64,000 bases of DNA from Pseudoxanthomonas sp. YR558 (lineage in GTDB: Bacteria > Pseudomonadota > Gammaproteobacteria > Xanthomonadales > Xanthomonadaceae), in the NCBI RefSeq assembly GCF_900116385.1, contig NZ_FPCI01000001.1, positions 124,001-188,000 on the forward strand. The letters run 5' to 3'. Shown here in pieces: positions 27,102 through 41,429 of this stretch (position 1 is its first letter; each line of letters starts with the position of its first letter). The notes below the pieces were generated by a model. It was not told the DNA's origin, did no database searches, and saw only the letters and a program-made list of their open reading frames with translations. The position numbers and the translations under genes are program-made.

Positions 27102-27976
27102 GCGGCCACCCCGCGCTGGATCAGGCGTTCGACGAAGAACTCCACGTTGCCGCGGGCGCCTTGCGGCGGCTGCCAGCGGGCGGCGACGCGGGCGATGTCG
27201 GTGATGGCGCGGGCGGATGGGCTGCCCGGGTACGCCTTCACGACGGCCTGCTGGCGCTGCACGGCGCGGCGCAGCCAGTCGTCCTGCGGCACGGCGCCCA
27301 GGTAATGCAGGGCGACGTCGCCGAGGAAGCGCTCGCAGACGCGGGCCAGCTTCTCGTACAGCTTCCGGCCCTCGTTGGGGTCGCGGACCATGTTGGCGAT
27401 GACGTGCACGCGGTCCAGGCCGCGTTCGCGCGCCAGCACCTTGATCAGCGCGTAGGCGTCGGTGATCGACGCCGGTTCGTCGCAGACGACCACGACGGTG
27501 TCCTGCGCGGCCTGGCAGAAGGTCAGCACGCTGTCGGTGATGCCGGCGGCGGTGTCGACCACCATGACGTCGAGGGCGCGCTGCAGTTCGGAGAACACGT
27601 TGACCAGGCCGACGTGTTCGGCCGGCGTCAGTTCGGCCATGTGGCGGAAACCCGACGAAGCCGGCACCACCATCAGGCCTTCAGGCCCTTCCAGCAGCAC
27701 ATCCTCGAGCTGGCAGCGGCCGGCGACGAGATCGGCCAGGGTGAACTTCGGCGACAGGCCGAGCAGCACGTCCACGTTGGCCAGGCCCAGGTCGGCGTCC
27801 ATTAGCAGCGTACGCTTGCCCATCTCGGCCAGCGAGATCGCCAGGTTCACGGAGACGTTGGTCTTGCCCACGCCGCCCTTGCCGCCGGTGATGGCGATGA
27901 CGCGCACCGGATGGAACGCGGACGGGATCGGCGGGGTGCTGCGCGGATTGGTCTGCAGCAGGTGGTCAGGCGACAT
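27098..27976 (-). CDS. fleN: Flagellar number regulator FleN/FlhG (MinD/ParA ATPase)
   Basis: 292 residues. Deviant Walker A GGKGGVGKTN, switch I region LLMDADLGLANVD, Walker B VMVVDTAAGI. The N-terminal peptide MSPDHLLQTNP is of the type that activates FlhF GTPase and binds FleQ in FlhG/FleN proteins. It restricts the number of polar flagella, in Pseudomonas by antagonising FleQ. No MinD-like C-terminal amphipathic helix is obvious: the end is FFVERLIQRGVAA, which is short but partly amphipathic. The start overlaps the end of flhF by 11 bases. Confidence 0.94.
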   Translation of the reverse strand: MSPDHLLQTNPRSTPPIPSAFHPVRVIAITGGKGGVGKTNVSVNLAISLAEMGKRTLLMDADLGLANVDVLLGLSPKFTLADLVAGRCQLEDVLLEGPEGLMVVPASSGFRHMAELTPAEHVGLVNVFSELQRALDVMVVDTAAGITDSVLTFCQAAQDTVVVVCDEPASITDAYALIKVLARERGLDRVHVIANMVRDPNEGRKLYEKLARVCERFLGDVALHYLGAVPQDDWLRRAVQRQQAVVKAYPGSPSARAITDIARVAARWQPPQGARGNVEFFVERLIQRGVAA

Positions 27977-29714
27977 GGGTGGCCTCGGTCGAGCAGGGTT
28001 CGTCGGCTTCGCGGCGCAGCTGGTCCAGCCGCAGCACGAGGTGGGCGCTGTTGGCGCGGTGGAGGTCGTCGGGCACGCGCTGGCCGTCGGTCACCCAGGC
28101 CATCGGCAGCTGGTGGTCCACGACCACCGACAGCGCGGAGCCCAGGCGACCGGTTTCGTCGAGCTTGGTCAGCACCACGCCTTGCGGCTGCACGGTGCTG
28201 AAGCGGCGGACGACTTCGTCCAGGTCGGAGAAATGGGAGTTGGCCGGCAGGCAGAGCAGGGTCTGCACTTGGCCGGAAGCGCGCAGCCAGTTGAGCTGGC
28301 CGACCAGGTTGCGGTCGCGCTGGCCCAGGCCGGCGGTGTCGATCAGCACCAGCTTGTAGTCGCGCAGGCGTTCCAGCACCAACGCCAGGCTCTGCGCGCT
28401 GTCGGCTTCGTGCACCGCGATGCCGAGCTGGCGGCCGTAGCCGTGCAGCTGCTCGCGACCGCCGACACGCACGGTGTCGGTGGTGACCAGGGCGACGTCG
28501 CGTGCGTTGTGGCGCTGCGCGAAGCAGGCCGCCAGCTTGGCGATGGTGGTGGTCTTGCCGGCGCCGGTGGGGCCGACGAGGGCGATCACGCCACCGGCTT
28601 CCAGCGGGTCGATCTCGGTGACGGGCAACTTCTTCGACAGCAAGCCCAGCATCAGGCCGCGGCCACGATGGGCTTCGGTGTCGGCAGGAATCTGCAGGGC
28701 GATGTCGCGGGTGATGCCGGCGTCGAAGCCGTAATCCTCCATCAGTTCCATCGCCTGCATGCGCACCGGCGAACCGCGCAGGCGCTCGTCGGTGAGGCGG
28801 TGCATCTCGCGTTCGATCATTTCGCGCATCGCGGCCAGCTCGCCGCGCATGTGCACCAACTGTTCGTCGCTTTCGCGCGCATCGGCCGTCTCGTCGGTCA
28901 CGACGGTGAGCGTCGGCACAGTGACGGCGGACGGGGCGGGGACGGCGGTCGCCGTGGTCGTGCGTGCGGCCGGCAAGGTGGCCACCTTCGGCGCGGGCGC
29001 CGGTTCCGGCAACGCGACGGGCGGTGCGATCGACGGCAGCAGGGCGTCCAGGTCCAGGGTGTCGTCGGCGTCCGTACGCACGGCGGTACGCGCACGCGGC
29101 ACGATGGCGGGCTCGGCGATGGTGTCGTTGATCGGGGCGATGACCGGCGCCGGTTCGTTGGCGGGCGGTGCCGGCAGGCAGGCGGCCAGTTTGGAGGCGA
29201 AGGATTCGGGTTCGATCAGCTGCGGCGCGATCTCGCGCAACGGCTGGCTGGGGGTGAAGCGCGGCGGCGCTTCGTTGGCAGCCGTGACCGGCGTGGCGGC
29301 GAGGGGTGCCGCGGGCGTGCGCGGCGCGACGACCGTAGTTTCAGCGCGCACGGGGGTCGCCTGTGCGGCCGGTGCCTGTGCGGTCTGACGGCGCGCGAAG
29401 TAGCTGGCGGCGGCCTCGGCGGGCGACAGCGCCGGTGCGCTCGGTGCCGGTGCCGCGGCATTCGCGTCGGTGTTCGTGGCGCGGTTCGGTGCGGCCGGAT
29501 CGAGCAGCGGATGCAGCGGTGCGGTGGCGTTGGCCGGGCGCATCGCGTCCAGGGTGTGCTTCACCAGCGCTTCGTCGTAGTTGCTGGCGGCGACGATCTC
29601 GACGCCGTCCTCGGTGACGCGGTTGGACAGGATCACCGCATCCGGGCCGTGTTCCTGGCGGACCAGGGCGAAGGCGGTGCGCATGTCGGGAGCGACGAAG
29701 CGTTTGATTTTCAT
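27966..29714 (-). CDS. flhF: Flagellar biosynthesis GTPase FlhF
   Basis: 582 residues. A conserved N-terminal stretch (MKIKRFVAPDMRTAFALVR) is followed by a very long Ala/Pro/Thr-rich low-complexity region (about 75-275) and the N and G domains of the SRP54 GTPase family: P-loop GPTGAGKTTTIAKLA (about 376), TTDTVRVGGREQLHGYGRQL, VLIDTAGLGQRD and LTKLDETGRLGSAL. Most homologues read DTYRIGAVEQL where this one has DTVRVGGREQL. It marks the pole where the flagellum is built, with FlhG as GTPase activator. The low-complexity insert makes it longer than the usual 400-500 residues. Confidence 0.95.
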   Translation of the reverse strand: MKIKRFVAPDMRTAFALVRQEHGPDAVILSNRVTEDGVEIVAASNYDEALVKHTLDAMRPANATAPLHPLLDPAAPNRATNTDANAAAPAPSAPALSPAEAAASYFARRQTAQAPAAQATPVRAETTVVAPRTPAAPLAATPVTAANEAPPRFTPSQPLREIAPQLIEPESFASKLAACLPAPPANEPAPVIAPINDTIAEPAIVPRARTAVRTDADDTLDLDALLPSIAPPVALPEPAPAPKVATLPAARTTTATAVPAPSAVTVPTLTVVTDETADARESDEQLVHMRGELAAMREMIEREMHRLTDERLRGSPVRMQAMELMEDYGFDAGITRDIALQIPADTEAHRGRGLMLGLLSKKLPVTEIDPLEAGGVIALVGPTGAGKTTTIAKLAACFAQRHNARDVALVTTDTVRVGGREQLHGYGRQLGIAVHEADSAQSLALVLERLRDYKLVLIDTAGLGQRDRNLVGQLNWLRASGQVQTLLCLPANSHFSDLDEVVRRFSTVQPQGVVLTKLDETGRLGSALSVVVDHQLPMAWVTDGQRVPDDLHRANSAHLVLRLDQLRREADEPCSTEATHVA

Positions 29715-29762
29715 GGCGTGCTATCCGGTTCGGTGTCGCGTCGGGTTCTGCTGCTCCCGGTC

Positions 29763-31847
29763 TCAGCTGATCGTGCCGACCAGCTTCAACCGCTTGTCTT
29801 CGGGAACCTCGCTGTAGGCCAGCACCGACAGCGAGGGGACGCTGTGGCGGACCAGTCGGGCGAGGGCGGCGCGGACCGTTCCCGGTACCAGCACCACCGC
29901 AGGCTCGCTGCGGGCTTCCTGCTTGGTCACCACGTCGGCGAGGCTCTGGTGCAGGCGTTCCGCCAGTCCCGGTTCCAGCGCCGCGCCGGTTCCCTGGGTG
30001 CTGTCCTGCAAGACGCGTTCCAGATTCGGCGCCAAGGTGTAGACGGGCAGCTCGGGGGTCATGCCGGAGATCTCCTGCACGATGAACCGCCCCAGCGAGG
30101 TGCGTACGGCGGCCGTGAGCGCGGCCGGATCGGCGTTCTGCGGCGCGAACTCCACCAGCGCCTCGACGATGCGGCGCAGCTGGCGGATCGGCACGCGCTC
30201 GATCAACAGGTTCTGCAGCACGCGCACCACGGTGGCCAGCGGCAGCGCCTTGGGCGTGAGGTCCTCGACCAGCTTCGGCGCGTTGCGGCCGAGCTGGGAC
30301 AGCAGCTGCTGTACCTCCTCGTGGCCGAGCAGTTCCGGGGCGTGTTCGCGCACCAGGTGCGAAAGATGGGTGGCCATGACGGTGGCCGGATCGACCACGG
30401 TGTAGCCCAGCGATTCGGCCGTGGCCTTCTGGTGCGCCTGGATCCAGACCGCATCCAGGCCGAACGCCGGATCCTTGCCGGGAATGCCGTCGATGGCGCC
30501 GAAGGCGCCGCCCGGGTCCAGGGCCAGTTCGCGATCCGGGTGGATCTCCGCGGTGGCGACGGGCACGCCGTGCACCAGCAGGCGGTATCCGTTGGACGGC
30601 AGTTCCAGGTTGTCGCGGATGTGCACCGGCGGGATCAGGAAGCCGAGGTCCTGGGTCAGCTTCCGGCGCACCGCCTTAATGCGGGACATCAGCTCGCCAC
30701 CCTGGTTCTTGTCGACCAGCGGGATCAGCCGGTAGCCGACTTCCAGGCCCAGCGGATCGACCGGGCGCAGTTCGTCCCAGGTCAGTTCGGCGTTGCGGTC
30801 GGGCGCGCCGGGCGCGGGCAGGGCGGCGATATCGCCGCCGGCGGCCTCGGGGCCTTCCTGGGTGCGCTTCCACATCTTCCAGGCCAGGTAGCCGAGGATT
30901 GCCGCCAGCGTCAAAAAGGCGACGTTGGGCATGCCCGGCACCAGGCCGACCAGGCCCAGCACGCCGGCGGCCACCGCCAGCGCCTTGTGCTGGCCGAAGG
31001 CCTGGCCCATCACCGCCTGGCCCATGTCTTCCGAGCGCGAGGCGCGGGTGACCAGCATGGCCACCGCCGAGGAGACCAGCAGGGCGGGCAGCTGGGCGAC
31101 CAGGCCGTCGCCGATCGACAACAGCGTGTAGGTCGAGGCCGCTTCGGCGGCCGGCATGCCGTGCTGGAACATGCCCACGGCGAAACCGCCGACCAGGTTG
31201 ATGAAGAGGATCAGGATGCCGGCGATGGCGTCGCCGCGGATGAACTTGTTGGCGCCGTCCATCGAGCCGTAGAAGTCGGCTTCCGCCCGGACTTCCTCGC
31301 GGCGGGCCTTGGCTTCCTCGCGGGTCAGGATGCCGGCGTTGAGGTCAGCGTCGATGGCCATCTGCTTGCCGGGCATCGCGTCCAGGATGAAGCGTGCCGA
31401 GACTTCGGCGATGCGGCCGGCACCCTTGGTGATGACCACGAAGTTGATGATGGTCAGGATGGCGAACACCACGATGCCGACCGCGTAGTTGCCGCCCACC
31501 ACGAACTCGCCGAAGGCCGCGATGACCTTGCCGGCGGCCTCGTGGCCGTCTTGGCCGTTGAGCAGGATCACGCGGGTGGAAGCCACGTTCAGCGCCAGGC
31601 GCAGCATCGTGGTCATCAGCAGGATGATCGGGAAGATCGTGAAATCCAGCGGCCGCTTCACGTAGATCACGGCCAGCAGCACCACCAGCGAGATGGCGAT
31701 GTTGAAGCTGAAAAGCGCATCCAGCACAGCCGGGGCCAGCGGCACGACGACCATGGCGAGCAGCGCCAGCACGACCAGGGGCGCACCCAGGCCGTTCTTC
31801 AGCATGTCCATCCAGCGCAGGCCGCCGGAGGCCGGTTGCGCGCTCAT
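29763..31847 (-). CDS. flhA: Flagellar type III export protein FlhA
   Basis: 694 residues. Eight N-terminal membrane segments (to about residue 320) and a cytosolic ring-forming domain. The FHIPEP signature is at about 150-215, including LDAMPGKQMAIDADL and the charged loop AEADFYGSMDGANKF. FlhA is the export-gate protein of the flagellar type III system and binds FliH/FliI and chaperones. It overlaps flhB by four bases (ATGA). A 48-base gap precedes flhF. Confidence 0.97.
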   Translation of the reverse strand: MSAQPASGGLRWMDMLKNGLGAPLVVLALLAMVVVPLAPAVLDALFSFNIAISLVVLLAVIYVKRPLDFTIFPIILLMTTMLRLALNVASTRVILLNGQDGHEAAGKVIAAFGEFVVGGNYAVGIVVFAILTIINFVVITKGAGRIAEVSARFILDAMPGKQMAIDADLNAGILTREEAKARREEVRAEADFYGSMDGANKFIRGDAIAGILILFINLVGGFAVGMFQHGMPAAEAASTYTLLSIGDGLVAQLPALLVSSAVAMLVTRASRSEDMGQAVMGQAFGQHKALAVAAGVLGLVGLVPGMPNVAFLTLAAILGYLAWKMWKRTQEGPEAAGGDIAALPAPGAPDRNAELTWDELRPVDPLGLEVGYRLIPLVDKNQGGELMSRIKAVRRKLTQDLGFLIPPVHIRDNLELPSNGYRLLVHGVPVATAEIHPDRELALDPGGAFGAIDGIPGKDPAFGLDAVWIQAHQKATAESLGYTVVDPATVMATHLSHLVREHAPELLGHEEVQQLLSQLGRNAPKLVEDLTPKALPLATVVRVLQNLLIERVPIRQLRRIVEALVEFAPQNADPAALTAAVRTSLGRFIVQEISGMTPELPVYTLAPNLERVLQDSTQGTGAALEPGLAERLHQSLADVVTKQEARSEPAVVLVPGTVRAALARLVRHSVPSLSVLAYSEVPEDKRLKLVGTIS

Positions 31848-32974
31848 GCCTTGCCCCCGTGCTCATCCACGTCCACGGCGGGCATGTCCGGGTGGGGGGC
31901 GTCGCCCACGCGCCAGGCACGCAGCTGGTACACGTAGGACAGGATCTGGGCGACGGCGGCGTAGAGTCTCACGGGGATTTCTCGACCAAGCTGACCCTCG
32001 CGATACAAGGCGCGTGCCAAAGGCGGCGCCGAGACGATGGCGATACGGTGGGCGTCGGCGACTTCGCGTATGCGCAGGGCAAGTTCGTCCACGCCCTTGG
32101 CCACGACCCGAGGCGCGCCCATCTGGCCGGCCTCGTACTTCAGTGCGACCGCGTAGTGGGTCGGGTTGACCACGATCACGTCGGCGGTGGGGACGTCTTC
32201 CATCATCCGGCGCTGCGACAGCTGGTGCTGCATCTGGCGGATGCGGCCTTTCACTTCCGGGCTGCCTTCGCTTTCCTTCATCTCCTTGCGCAGCTCTTCG
32301 CGGGTCATCTTCAGCTTCCGCAGCCAGTTCCACTTCTGGTACGGCGCGTCGAGGGCGGCCAGCAGGATCAGGCCGCCGGTGGTGGCCAGCAGCAGGGTGC
32401 TGGTGAAGCCCAGGCCGCTGCGCACGGCCTGCTCCAGCGGCATCGTCAGCAGTTCGCGCAGGGGATTCAGGCCCATCTTCAGGCAGATGGCCGCGGCGCC
32501 GCCGATCAGGGCCACGCGCAGCAGCGACTTCAGCAGTTCCGCCACGCTCTCAGCGCCGTACAGGCGCTTGAGGCCGGCGGCCGGACTCAGCCGCTTGAAG
32601 TCGGGCATCAGCGCTTTCTGCGAGAACTGGAAGCCGCTCATCGCGATCGGCGCGGCCAGGCCGGCCAGCACACAGATGCCGGCCACCGGTGCGACCACCG
32701 CCAGCAGCTTGAGCAGGAGCAGGCCGACGTGGCCGAACAACTGGTCGGGGTGGCGCATCAACGCCGGGTCGGGGGTCAGCGCGATCTTCATCCAGCCCAG
32801 CGTGTTGCGGGCGAGCGAGGGCCCCATGGCGGTGATCGCCAGCACGCCCGCCCCGAATACCGCCGCCGTCGCCAGCTCGCGCGAGCGCGGGATGTTGCCC
32901 TGTTCCCGGGCTTCGCGGCGGCGTTTTTCGGTGGGAAGTTCTGTGCGTTCGCCGCTTTCGTCCTGCTCAGACAT
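31844..32974 (-). CDS. flhB: Flagellar type III export protein FlhB
   Basis: 376 residues: a charged N-terminus (GERTELPTEKRRREAREQG), four membrane helices (about 30-210) and a cytosolic domain with the self-cleavage site NPTH in VIVVNPTHYAVALKY. It switches export from hook/rod to filament substrates. The start MSEQDES at 32974 fits the family; a longer in-frame start at 33010 adds 12 basic residues. A sigma54-like element lies 33 bases upstream. The gene diverges from the metal-efflux operon. Confidence 0.96.
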   Translation of the reverse strand: MSEQDESGERTELPTEKRRREAREQGNIPRSRELATAAVFGAGVLAITAMGPSLARNTLGWMKIALTPDPALMRHPDQLFGHVGLLLLKLLAVVAPVAGICVLAGLAAPIAMSGFQFSQKALMPDFKRLSPAAGLKRLYGAESVAELLKSLLRVALIGGAAAICLKMGLNPLRELLTMPLEQAVRSGLGFTSTLLLATTGGLILLAALDAPYQKWNWLRKLKMTREELRKEMKESEGSPEVKGRIRQMQHQLSQRRMMEDVPTADVIVVNPTHYAVALKYEAGQMGAPRVVAKGVDELALRIREVADAHRIAIVSAPPLARALYREGQLGREIPVRLYAAVAQILSYVYQLRAWRVGDAPHPDMPAVDVDEHGGKA

Positions 32975-33006
32975 GGCGTGTTTCCGACGGGGTCGGGGCG
33001 ATGGCT

Positions 33007-33021
33007 GCAAGTCCCGTTCCA
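33007..33021 (-). promoter_or_regulatory. flhB: Sigma54 (RpoN) promoter of flhB
   Basis: On the minus strand TGGAACGGGACTTGC, i.e. TGGCACG-N4-TTGC with one mismatch and the required GG-N10-GC. It lies 33 bases before the ATG. Confidence 0.7.
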
Positions 33022-33083
33022 GTCGGCGGGCGGGCGGCGACGTGGAATTGTCTAACGGCGCGTCGCGCGGCTAGCATGTAGGC

Positions 33084-33470
33084 ATGCTGTTCCGCGCCCT
33101 CCGCCAACGCCGCTTCCTGCTTCGCCTGCCGGCGCTGGCACTGCTGTTGCTGGCGGTGCTGGCCAATCCGGTGCTGGCCTCGCTGGGCGACCTGCACGAG
33201 CTGGGCAGCGGCGGCGAGCATCTGCATGCGGTCAGCGACCACGACGACGCGGGTCCCGCCCACGGACATGCCGATGGCGACGACGGCGAGGGCGACCTGC
33301 TGCATGCGCTGATGCATGCGAGCCATTGCTGCGGCCACCTGACCGCCATCGTGCCGGCACCGCTCGCGCTGCCCGGCATGCCGCCCGCTTCCGCGGCGCC
33401 CATGGCCGACACCGTGCCGGTGCCTTCTCCGCAGCCGACTTCCCTGCTGCGTCCTCCGATCGTCGCGTGA
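33084..33470 (+). CDS. CzcI-like His-rich exported protein
   Basis: 128 residues. The N-terminal hydrophobic segment LLRLPALALLLLAVLANPVLA looks like a signal peptide, followed by a His/Asp-rich stretch (HELGSGGEHLHAV, HDDAGPAHGHADGDD), HALMHASHCCGH and a Pro-rich tail. Its position just before czcCBA homologues and the His/Cys clusters match the poorly conserved CzcI family of periplasmic metal-responsive proteins. Metal binding is likely; a regulatory role is inferred from the family. Confidence 0.72.
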   Translation: MLFRALRQRRFLLRLPALALLLLAVLANPVLASLGDLHELGSGGEHLHAVSDHDDAGPAHGHADGDDGEGDLLHALMHASHCCGHLTAIVPAPLALPGMPPASAAPMADTVPVPSPQPTSLLRPPIVA

Positions 33471-33532
33471 TGCCCGTGCCGGGCTGACGTTCCGTCGCCC
33501 AGCGTCCATCACCGACTTTCCGGAGATTTCCC

Positions 33533-34818
33533 ATGTGGTTGCGATTGGCGGCGTTGGCCGCCTTCGCGATCGCGCCGTGCGTGCACGCGCAGGCGCCATC
33601 GCCCGCTGTTCCCCCTGATGTCCTCACGCTCGACGACGCCATCGCCCGCGTCGCCCGTCTCCATCCCGACCTGCGCGTGTTCGATGCTCGCCGTAGCGCG
33701 CTGCAGGCGGACTACGATGCTGCGTCACTGCGGCCGGCGCTGCGCGCGGGGCTGGAGATCGAGAACGCCCTCGGCAGCGGCGAAGCCCGCGCCTTCCGCC
33801 AGGCCGAGGCCACCCTGACCCTCGCCGGGGTGCTCGAACGTGGCGGCAAGCTGGATGCGCGCCGCACGCTGGCGCAGGCCCGCATCGATGCGCTCGCCCT
33901 GCAGCGCGAAACGCAGCGACTGGACCTGCTGGCGGACGTCGCCCGCCGGCACCTCGCCGTCGTGGCGGCGCGCGCCCAGAAGACCATCGCCATGCAAGAT
34001 GTGGCGCAGCGCCAGCGCACCGTCGCCGGTGCGCGCCAACGGCTGCAGGCGGGTGCGTCGCCGGAATCCGTGGTGCTGACGGCGCAGGCCGCCCTGGCAC
34101 GCGCCGAACTCGCACAAGCGCGCGCGGAACAGCAGGACGTCGCCGCGCGCCAGCATCTGGCCGCGTTGTGGGGCGAACGCGCACCGCGTTTCAACATCGC
34201 GCCCGCCGATCCGCTGGTCTTGCCCGACATCGCAAGTGCGGCGGACTTGGCGGCGCTGCTCGATGGCACGCCGGAACTGGCCCAGTTCGCCGACGAACGT
34301 CGCGTGCGTGAAGCGCGCGTGCGCCTCGCGCGCACCGCGGCAACGCCCGATGTGGATTGGCAGGTGGGCGTGCGTCGCATGCAGGACAGCGGCGACATGG
34401 CGCTGGTCGGCGGCGTGTCGTTGCCGTTGGGTGGTGCGCGTCGCGCCGCGCCGGAGATCCGGTCCGCCGAGGCCGACCTCGCGGCGCTGGAGATCGAGCG
34501 CGAATCGCGCGATATCGCGCTGTACTCGACCCTGGCTGATGCGCATGGTCGTTATCAAGTAGCGCAGCTCGATGTGCAGCGTACGCGGACCGACGTGCTG
34601 CCGCGCCTGTTGCGTGCCGAGCAGGCGGCCGAGCGCGCGTACCGCGCGGGCGCCATCAGCTACCTCGAATGGGCGCAGCTGCAATCCGAAACCACGGCGA
34701 CGCGTCGCCAGCAACTGGACGCCGCGCTCGACGCGCAGGCGGCCCTGATCGAAATCCAGCGGCTCACCGGACAGGCGTTCGTCGCCGCCCCTGCCGCTTC
34801 ACCGGAAGGAACGACCCC

Positions 34819-34822
<4 letters not shown>
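33533..34822 (+). CDS. czcC: Outer-membrane efflux protein, CzcC type (TolC family)
   Basis: 429 residues with a signal peptide (cleaved near CVHAQA, about residue 20) and two coiled-coil OEP repeats (about 30-210 and 240-410), each beginning with the helix pattern of TolC proteins (LTLDDAIARVARLHPDLRV; TPELAQFADERRVREARV). It would form the outer-membrane duct of a three-part metal efflux pump with the following two genes. Its stop overlaps the next start (ATGA). Metal specificity is not set by this subunit. Confidence 0.9.
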
Positions 34823-39268
<4,446 letters not shown>

Positions 39269-39274
39269 CGTCGC

Positions 39275-40258
39275 CTAGAAGAGGTCGTCCGCGATGACGT
39301 AGTTGTCGCGGCCGGCCGACTTCGCGCGGTACAGCGCGGCGTCAGCACGCGAGAACCAGTCGTGCCACGTCTTCTCCTGTTCGCGCAGCAGCGCCGAACC
39401 GAGCGAGATCGTGATGCGTCCGCCCGGTCCACGCAGCCCGCCGCGCACTGCTTTGCGCAGGCGCTCGGTGGCGGCTTCGAGGTCCGCGCTGGAGTCCACT
39501 TCCAGCAGGACGACGAATTCCTCGCCGCCGAACCGGAACACCTGGTCGTTGCGTCGCATCTCGAAACGCAGGATCGACGCAAGGTCGGCGATGGCGGCAT
39601 CGCCGGCCGCATGGCCGTAGAGGTCGTTGACCTCCTTGAACTTGTCCAGGTCCAGCACGACCAGGCCGAAGCCGCGACCGCTGCGCTGGAACGCGTCGAC
39701 CGCATCGGACAGCACGCGCTCCATGCTGCGCCGGTTCGGCAAGCCGGTCAGTGCGTCGAGCGCAGCGAGGCGTTCCAGGCGAGCGCGATCGTCTTGTGTC
39801 CTGGCCGCGAACACATGCGAGAAGCCGGTGACCAGGAGCGCGCTGATCAACACCGAGGCCGCATGCACGCCATCGTGGAAGAAGCCCGGTATCAGCTGCA
39901 TCCCAAGGATCAGCGCGACATTGCAGCCCACCGCCAGCCAGCGGTGCGCGATGAAGAAGTTGGTCAACAGGACGAGGTAAGTCCAACTGAGCGCCGTGTG
40001 CCCGGTGACCAGGCAGGCGGCGAAGGTTGCCAGCGAGTTAAGAACGGCCAACGCATTCCCTGCACGGACGCTGTCGCCGGTGCGCCAGGCGTAGACCACC
40101 GGTAAGCACACGACGATGACGATGCCCAGGTCCAGCCATGCCATCGGCCACTGTCCGGTGAACGCACGGTAGGTGCCGAACGACGCGATGGTGACCGCCG
40201 TGATGGAACCCAACAGGACGATGATGTCCAGGCGGAAATCGCGGCGTTTCGGCTTCAT
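39275..40258 (-). CDS. Membrane-bound diguanylate cyclase
   Basis: About 327 residues. Five or six membrane helices (about 10-150) form an unclassified sensor, followed by a short coiled coil and a GGDEF domain. The signature is GGEEF (FRFGGEEFVVLL), and an RxxD inhibitory site lies five residues before it (RRND), so an active, product-inhibited cyclase is expected. The start is uncertain: ATG 40258 gives MKPKRRDFRLDIIVLLG, the natural beginning before TM1, while a TTG upstream would add a short polar tail. It ends in ADDLF. It lies in the accessory block and has no flagellar promoter that I can see. Confidence 0.88.
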   Translation of the reverse strand: MKPKRRDFRLDIIVLLGSITAVTIASFGTYRAFTGQWPMAWLDLGIVIVVCLPVVYAWRTGDSVRAGNALAVLNSLATFAACLVTGHTALSWTYLVLLTNFFIAHRWLAVGCNVALILGMQLIPGFFHDGVHAASVLISALLVTGFSHVFAARTQDDRARLERLAALDALTGLPNRRSMERVLSDAVDAFQRSGRGFGLVVLDLDKFKEVNDLYGHAAGDAAIADLASILRFEMRRNDQVFRFGGEEFVVLLEVDSSADLEAATERLRKAVRGGLRGPGGRITISLGSALLREQEKTWHDWFSRADAALYRAKSAGRDNYVIADDLF

Positions 40259-40507
40259 CTCGAGGGCCGGATGCGGACGATGGGAGTCGGTGGATTCGTC
40301 GCTCAACGGGAACAGGATCGGTCGGCTGCGCCACCCCGGCGCCCGCGCAGTGTAGGCCTTGGCTCGAAGGCGGGAGTGATGCCGGTCACGCTTGCCGACG
40401 CCGCGCCGGGTCGATCTGCACGGACCTCTCACACAATGCCCAAGCCGTCATTGCGCATTCAGCCCGTCGCGCCAAGACTCTCGGCACCGCATCGGAGGAG
40501 ACGGGAC

Positions 40508-41176
40508 ATGAAGGCATTGAAAACCGCTGTGATGGTGGCGTCGCTGGGTTTCGCGATGGCGTCAGCCATGCCGGCCACCGCGCAGACCGTGGGCTACAAC
40601 ATCCGCACAGGCGACGTCTGGGTGGATACGCGCCTGGGCGAAATCAACGATTACGGACGTCGTTACCGCGACCCGTTCGTGTCGGAAATGACCGGTTACT
40701 ACGGCGCTCCGCGCTCGTTGGTGCTCGAACTGCTGGATCGCCGCGGCTGGGCACCGGCCGACGTGTACTTCGCCTGCGCCATCGCGCGCGCGCTCGGCAT
40801 TCCCTGCCTGGACGTCGTGCACCGTTATGACCGCAACCCGGGCATTGGCTGGGGCAACCTCGCCAAGCAGATGGGTATCAAGCCGGGCTCGCGCGAGTTC
40901 CACGCGCTGAAGAACGGCGCCGTCGGCACCTACGATCGCTGGGGCTATCCGATCCGTGTCGACCAACGCGTCAGCGTGGACTGGTCCAAGCATGGTCCTG
41001 GCCACGGCAAGGGCGGCAACAACGGCAATAACGGCAATAACGGCAAGCCTGCGCAGGCGGGTCCCGCCAAGCAGGACCATTCGAGCCACGGACAGGGCAA
41101 TAGTGGCAAGGGACCCGGCAACAGCAACAAGGGGAACAATGGCAAGGGCAATGGGAAAGGCAACGGACGCGACTGA
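40508..41176 (+). CDS. Secreted protein with Gly/Asn/Lys-rich tail, unknown function
   Basis: 222 residues. A signal peptide (cleavage near ATAQT, about residue 26) is followed by a conserved-looking globular part (about 28-150: TGDVWVDTRLGEINDYGRRY, RGWAPADVYFACAIARALG, a RWGYPI element) and then a low-complexity tail (about 158-222) of Gly, Asn, Lys and Ser (GKGGNNGNNGNNGK and similar). I recognise the globular part only as an uncharacterised xanthomonad protein type. The ribosome site is strong (GGAGGAG before ATG 40508) and a terminator follows at 41200, so it is a single-gene unit. The tail could bind a charged surface polymer, which is speculation. Confidence 0.8.
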   Translation: MKALKTAVMVASLGFAMASAMPATAQTVGYNIRTGDVWVDTRLGEINDYGRRYRDPFVSEMTGYYGAPRSLVLELLDRRGWAPADVYFACAIARALGIPCLDVVHRYDRNPGIGWGNLAKQMGIKPGSREFHALKNGAVGTYDRWGYPIRVDQRVSVDWSKHGPGHGKGGNNGNNGNNGKPAQAGPAKQDHSSHGQGNSGKGPGNSNKGNNGKGNGKGNGRD

Positions 41177-41199
41177 GCGCTCCCTTTCCGGAACGACGA

Positions 41200-41228
41200 A
41201 CGGCCTCCTCACGGAGGCCGTTTTCGTT
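41200..41228 (+). terminator. Rho-independent terminator
   Basis: Perfect 9-base stem acggcctcc/ggaggccgt with a 4-base loop (tcac), followed by TTTCGTTT. It lies 23 bases after the secreted-protein stop codon. Confidence 0.88.
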
Positions 41229-41429
41229 TGTGGAGTCTTGTGCGCGCCACCACTGGGAGCGCGCGGGTGGGCCCGCGTCGCGTGAGCGTCGCGTGAAAGG
41301 GTTCTGGAACGAGGTGTCGCATAGTCCGCCCAACGACATCCGCCTGCGCCACCCGCAGGCGCGGGCCTGATCGCCCGGCTCCATCCCGACGCCGATTGCA
41401 TAGCACCGTTGGAACAAGGAAGCCCCACC

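Noticed and set aside
27462..31937. Open frame of about 1490 codons antisense to fleN-flhF-flhA
   Set aside because: Spans several well-supported genes on the other strand, shows no recognisable fold, and is explained by third-position GC in those genes.
41275..41296. Direct repeat gcgtcgcgtga twice in the region before the autotransporter
   Set aside because: Short, GC-rich and adjacent; could be an operator but nothing else supports it.
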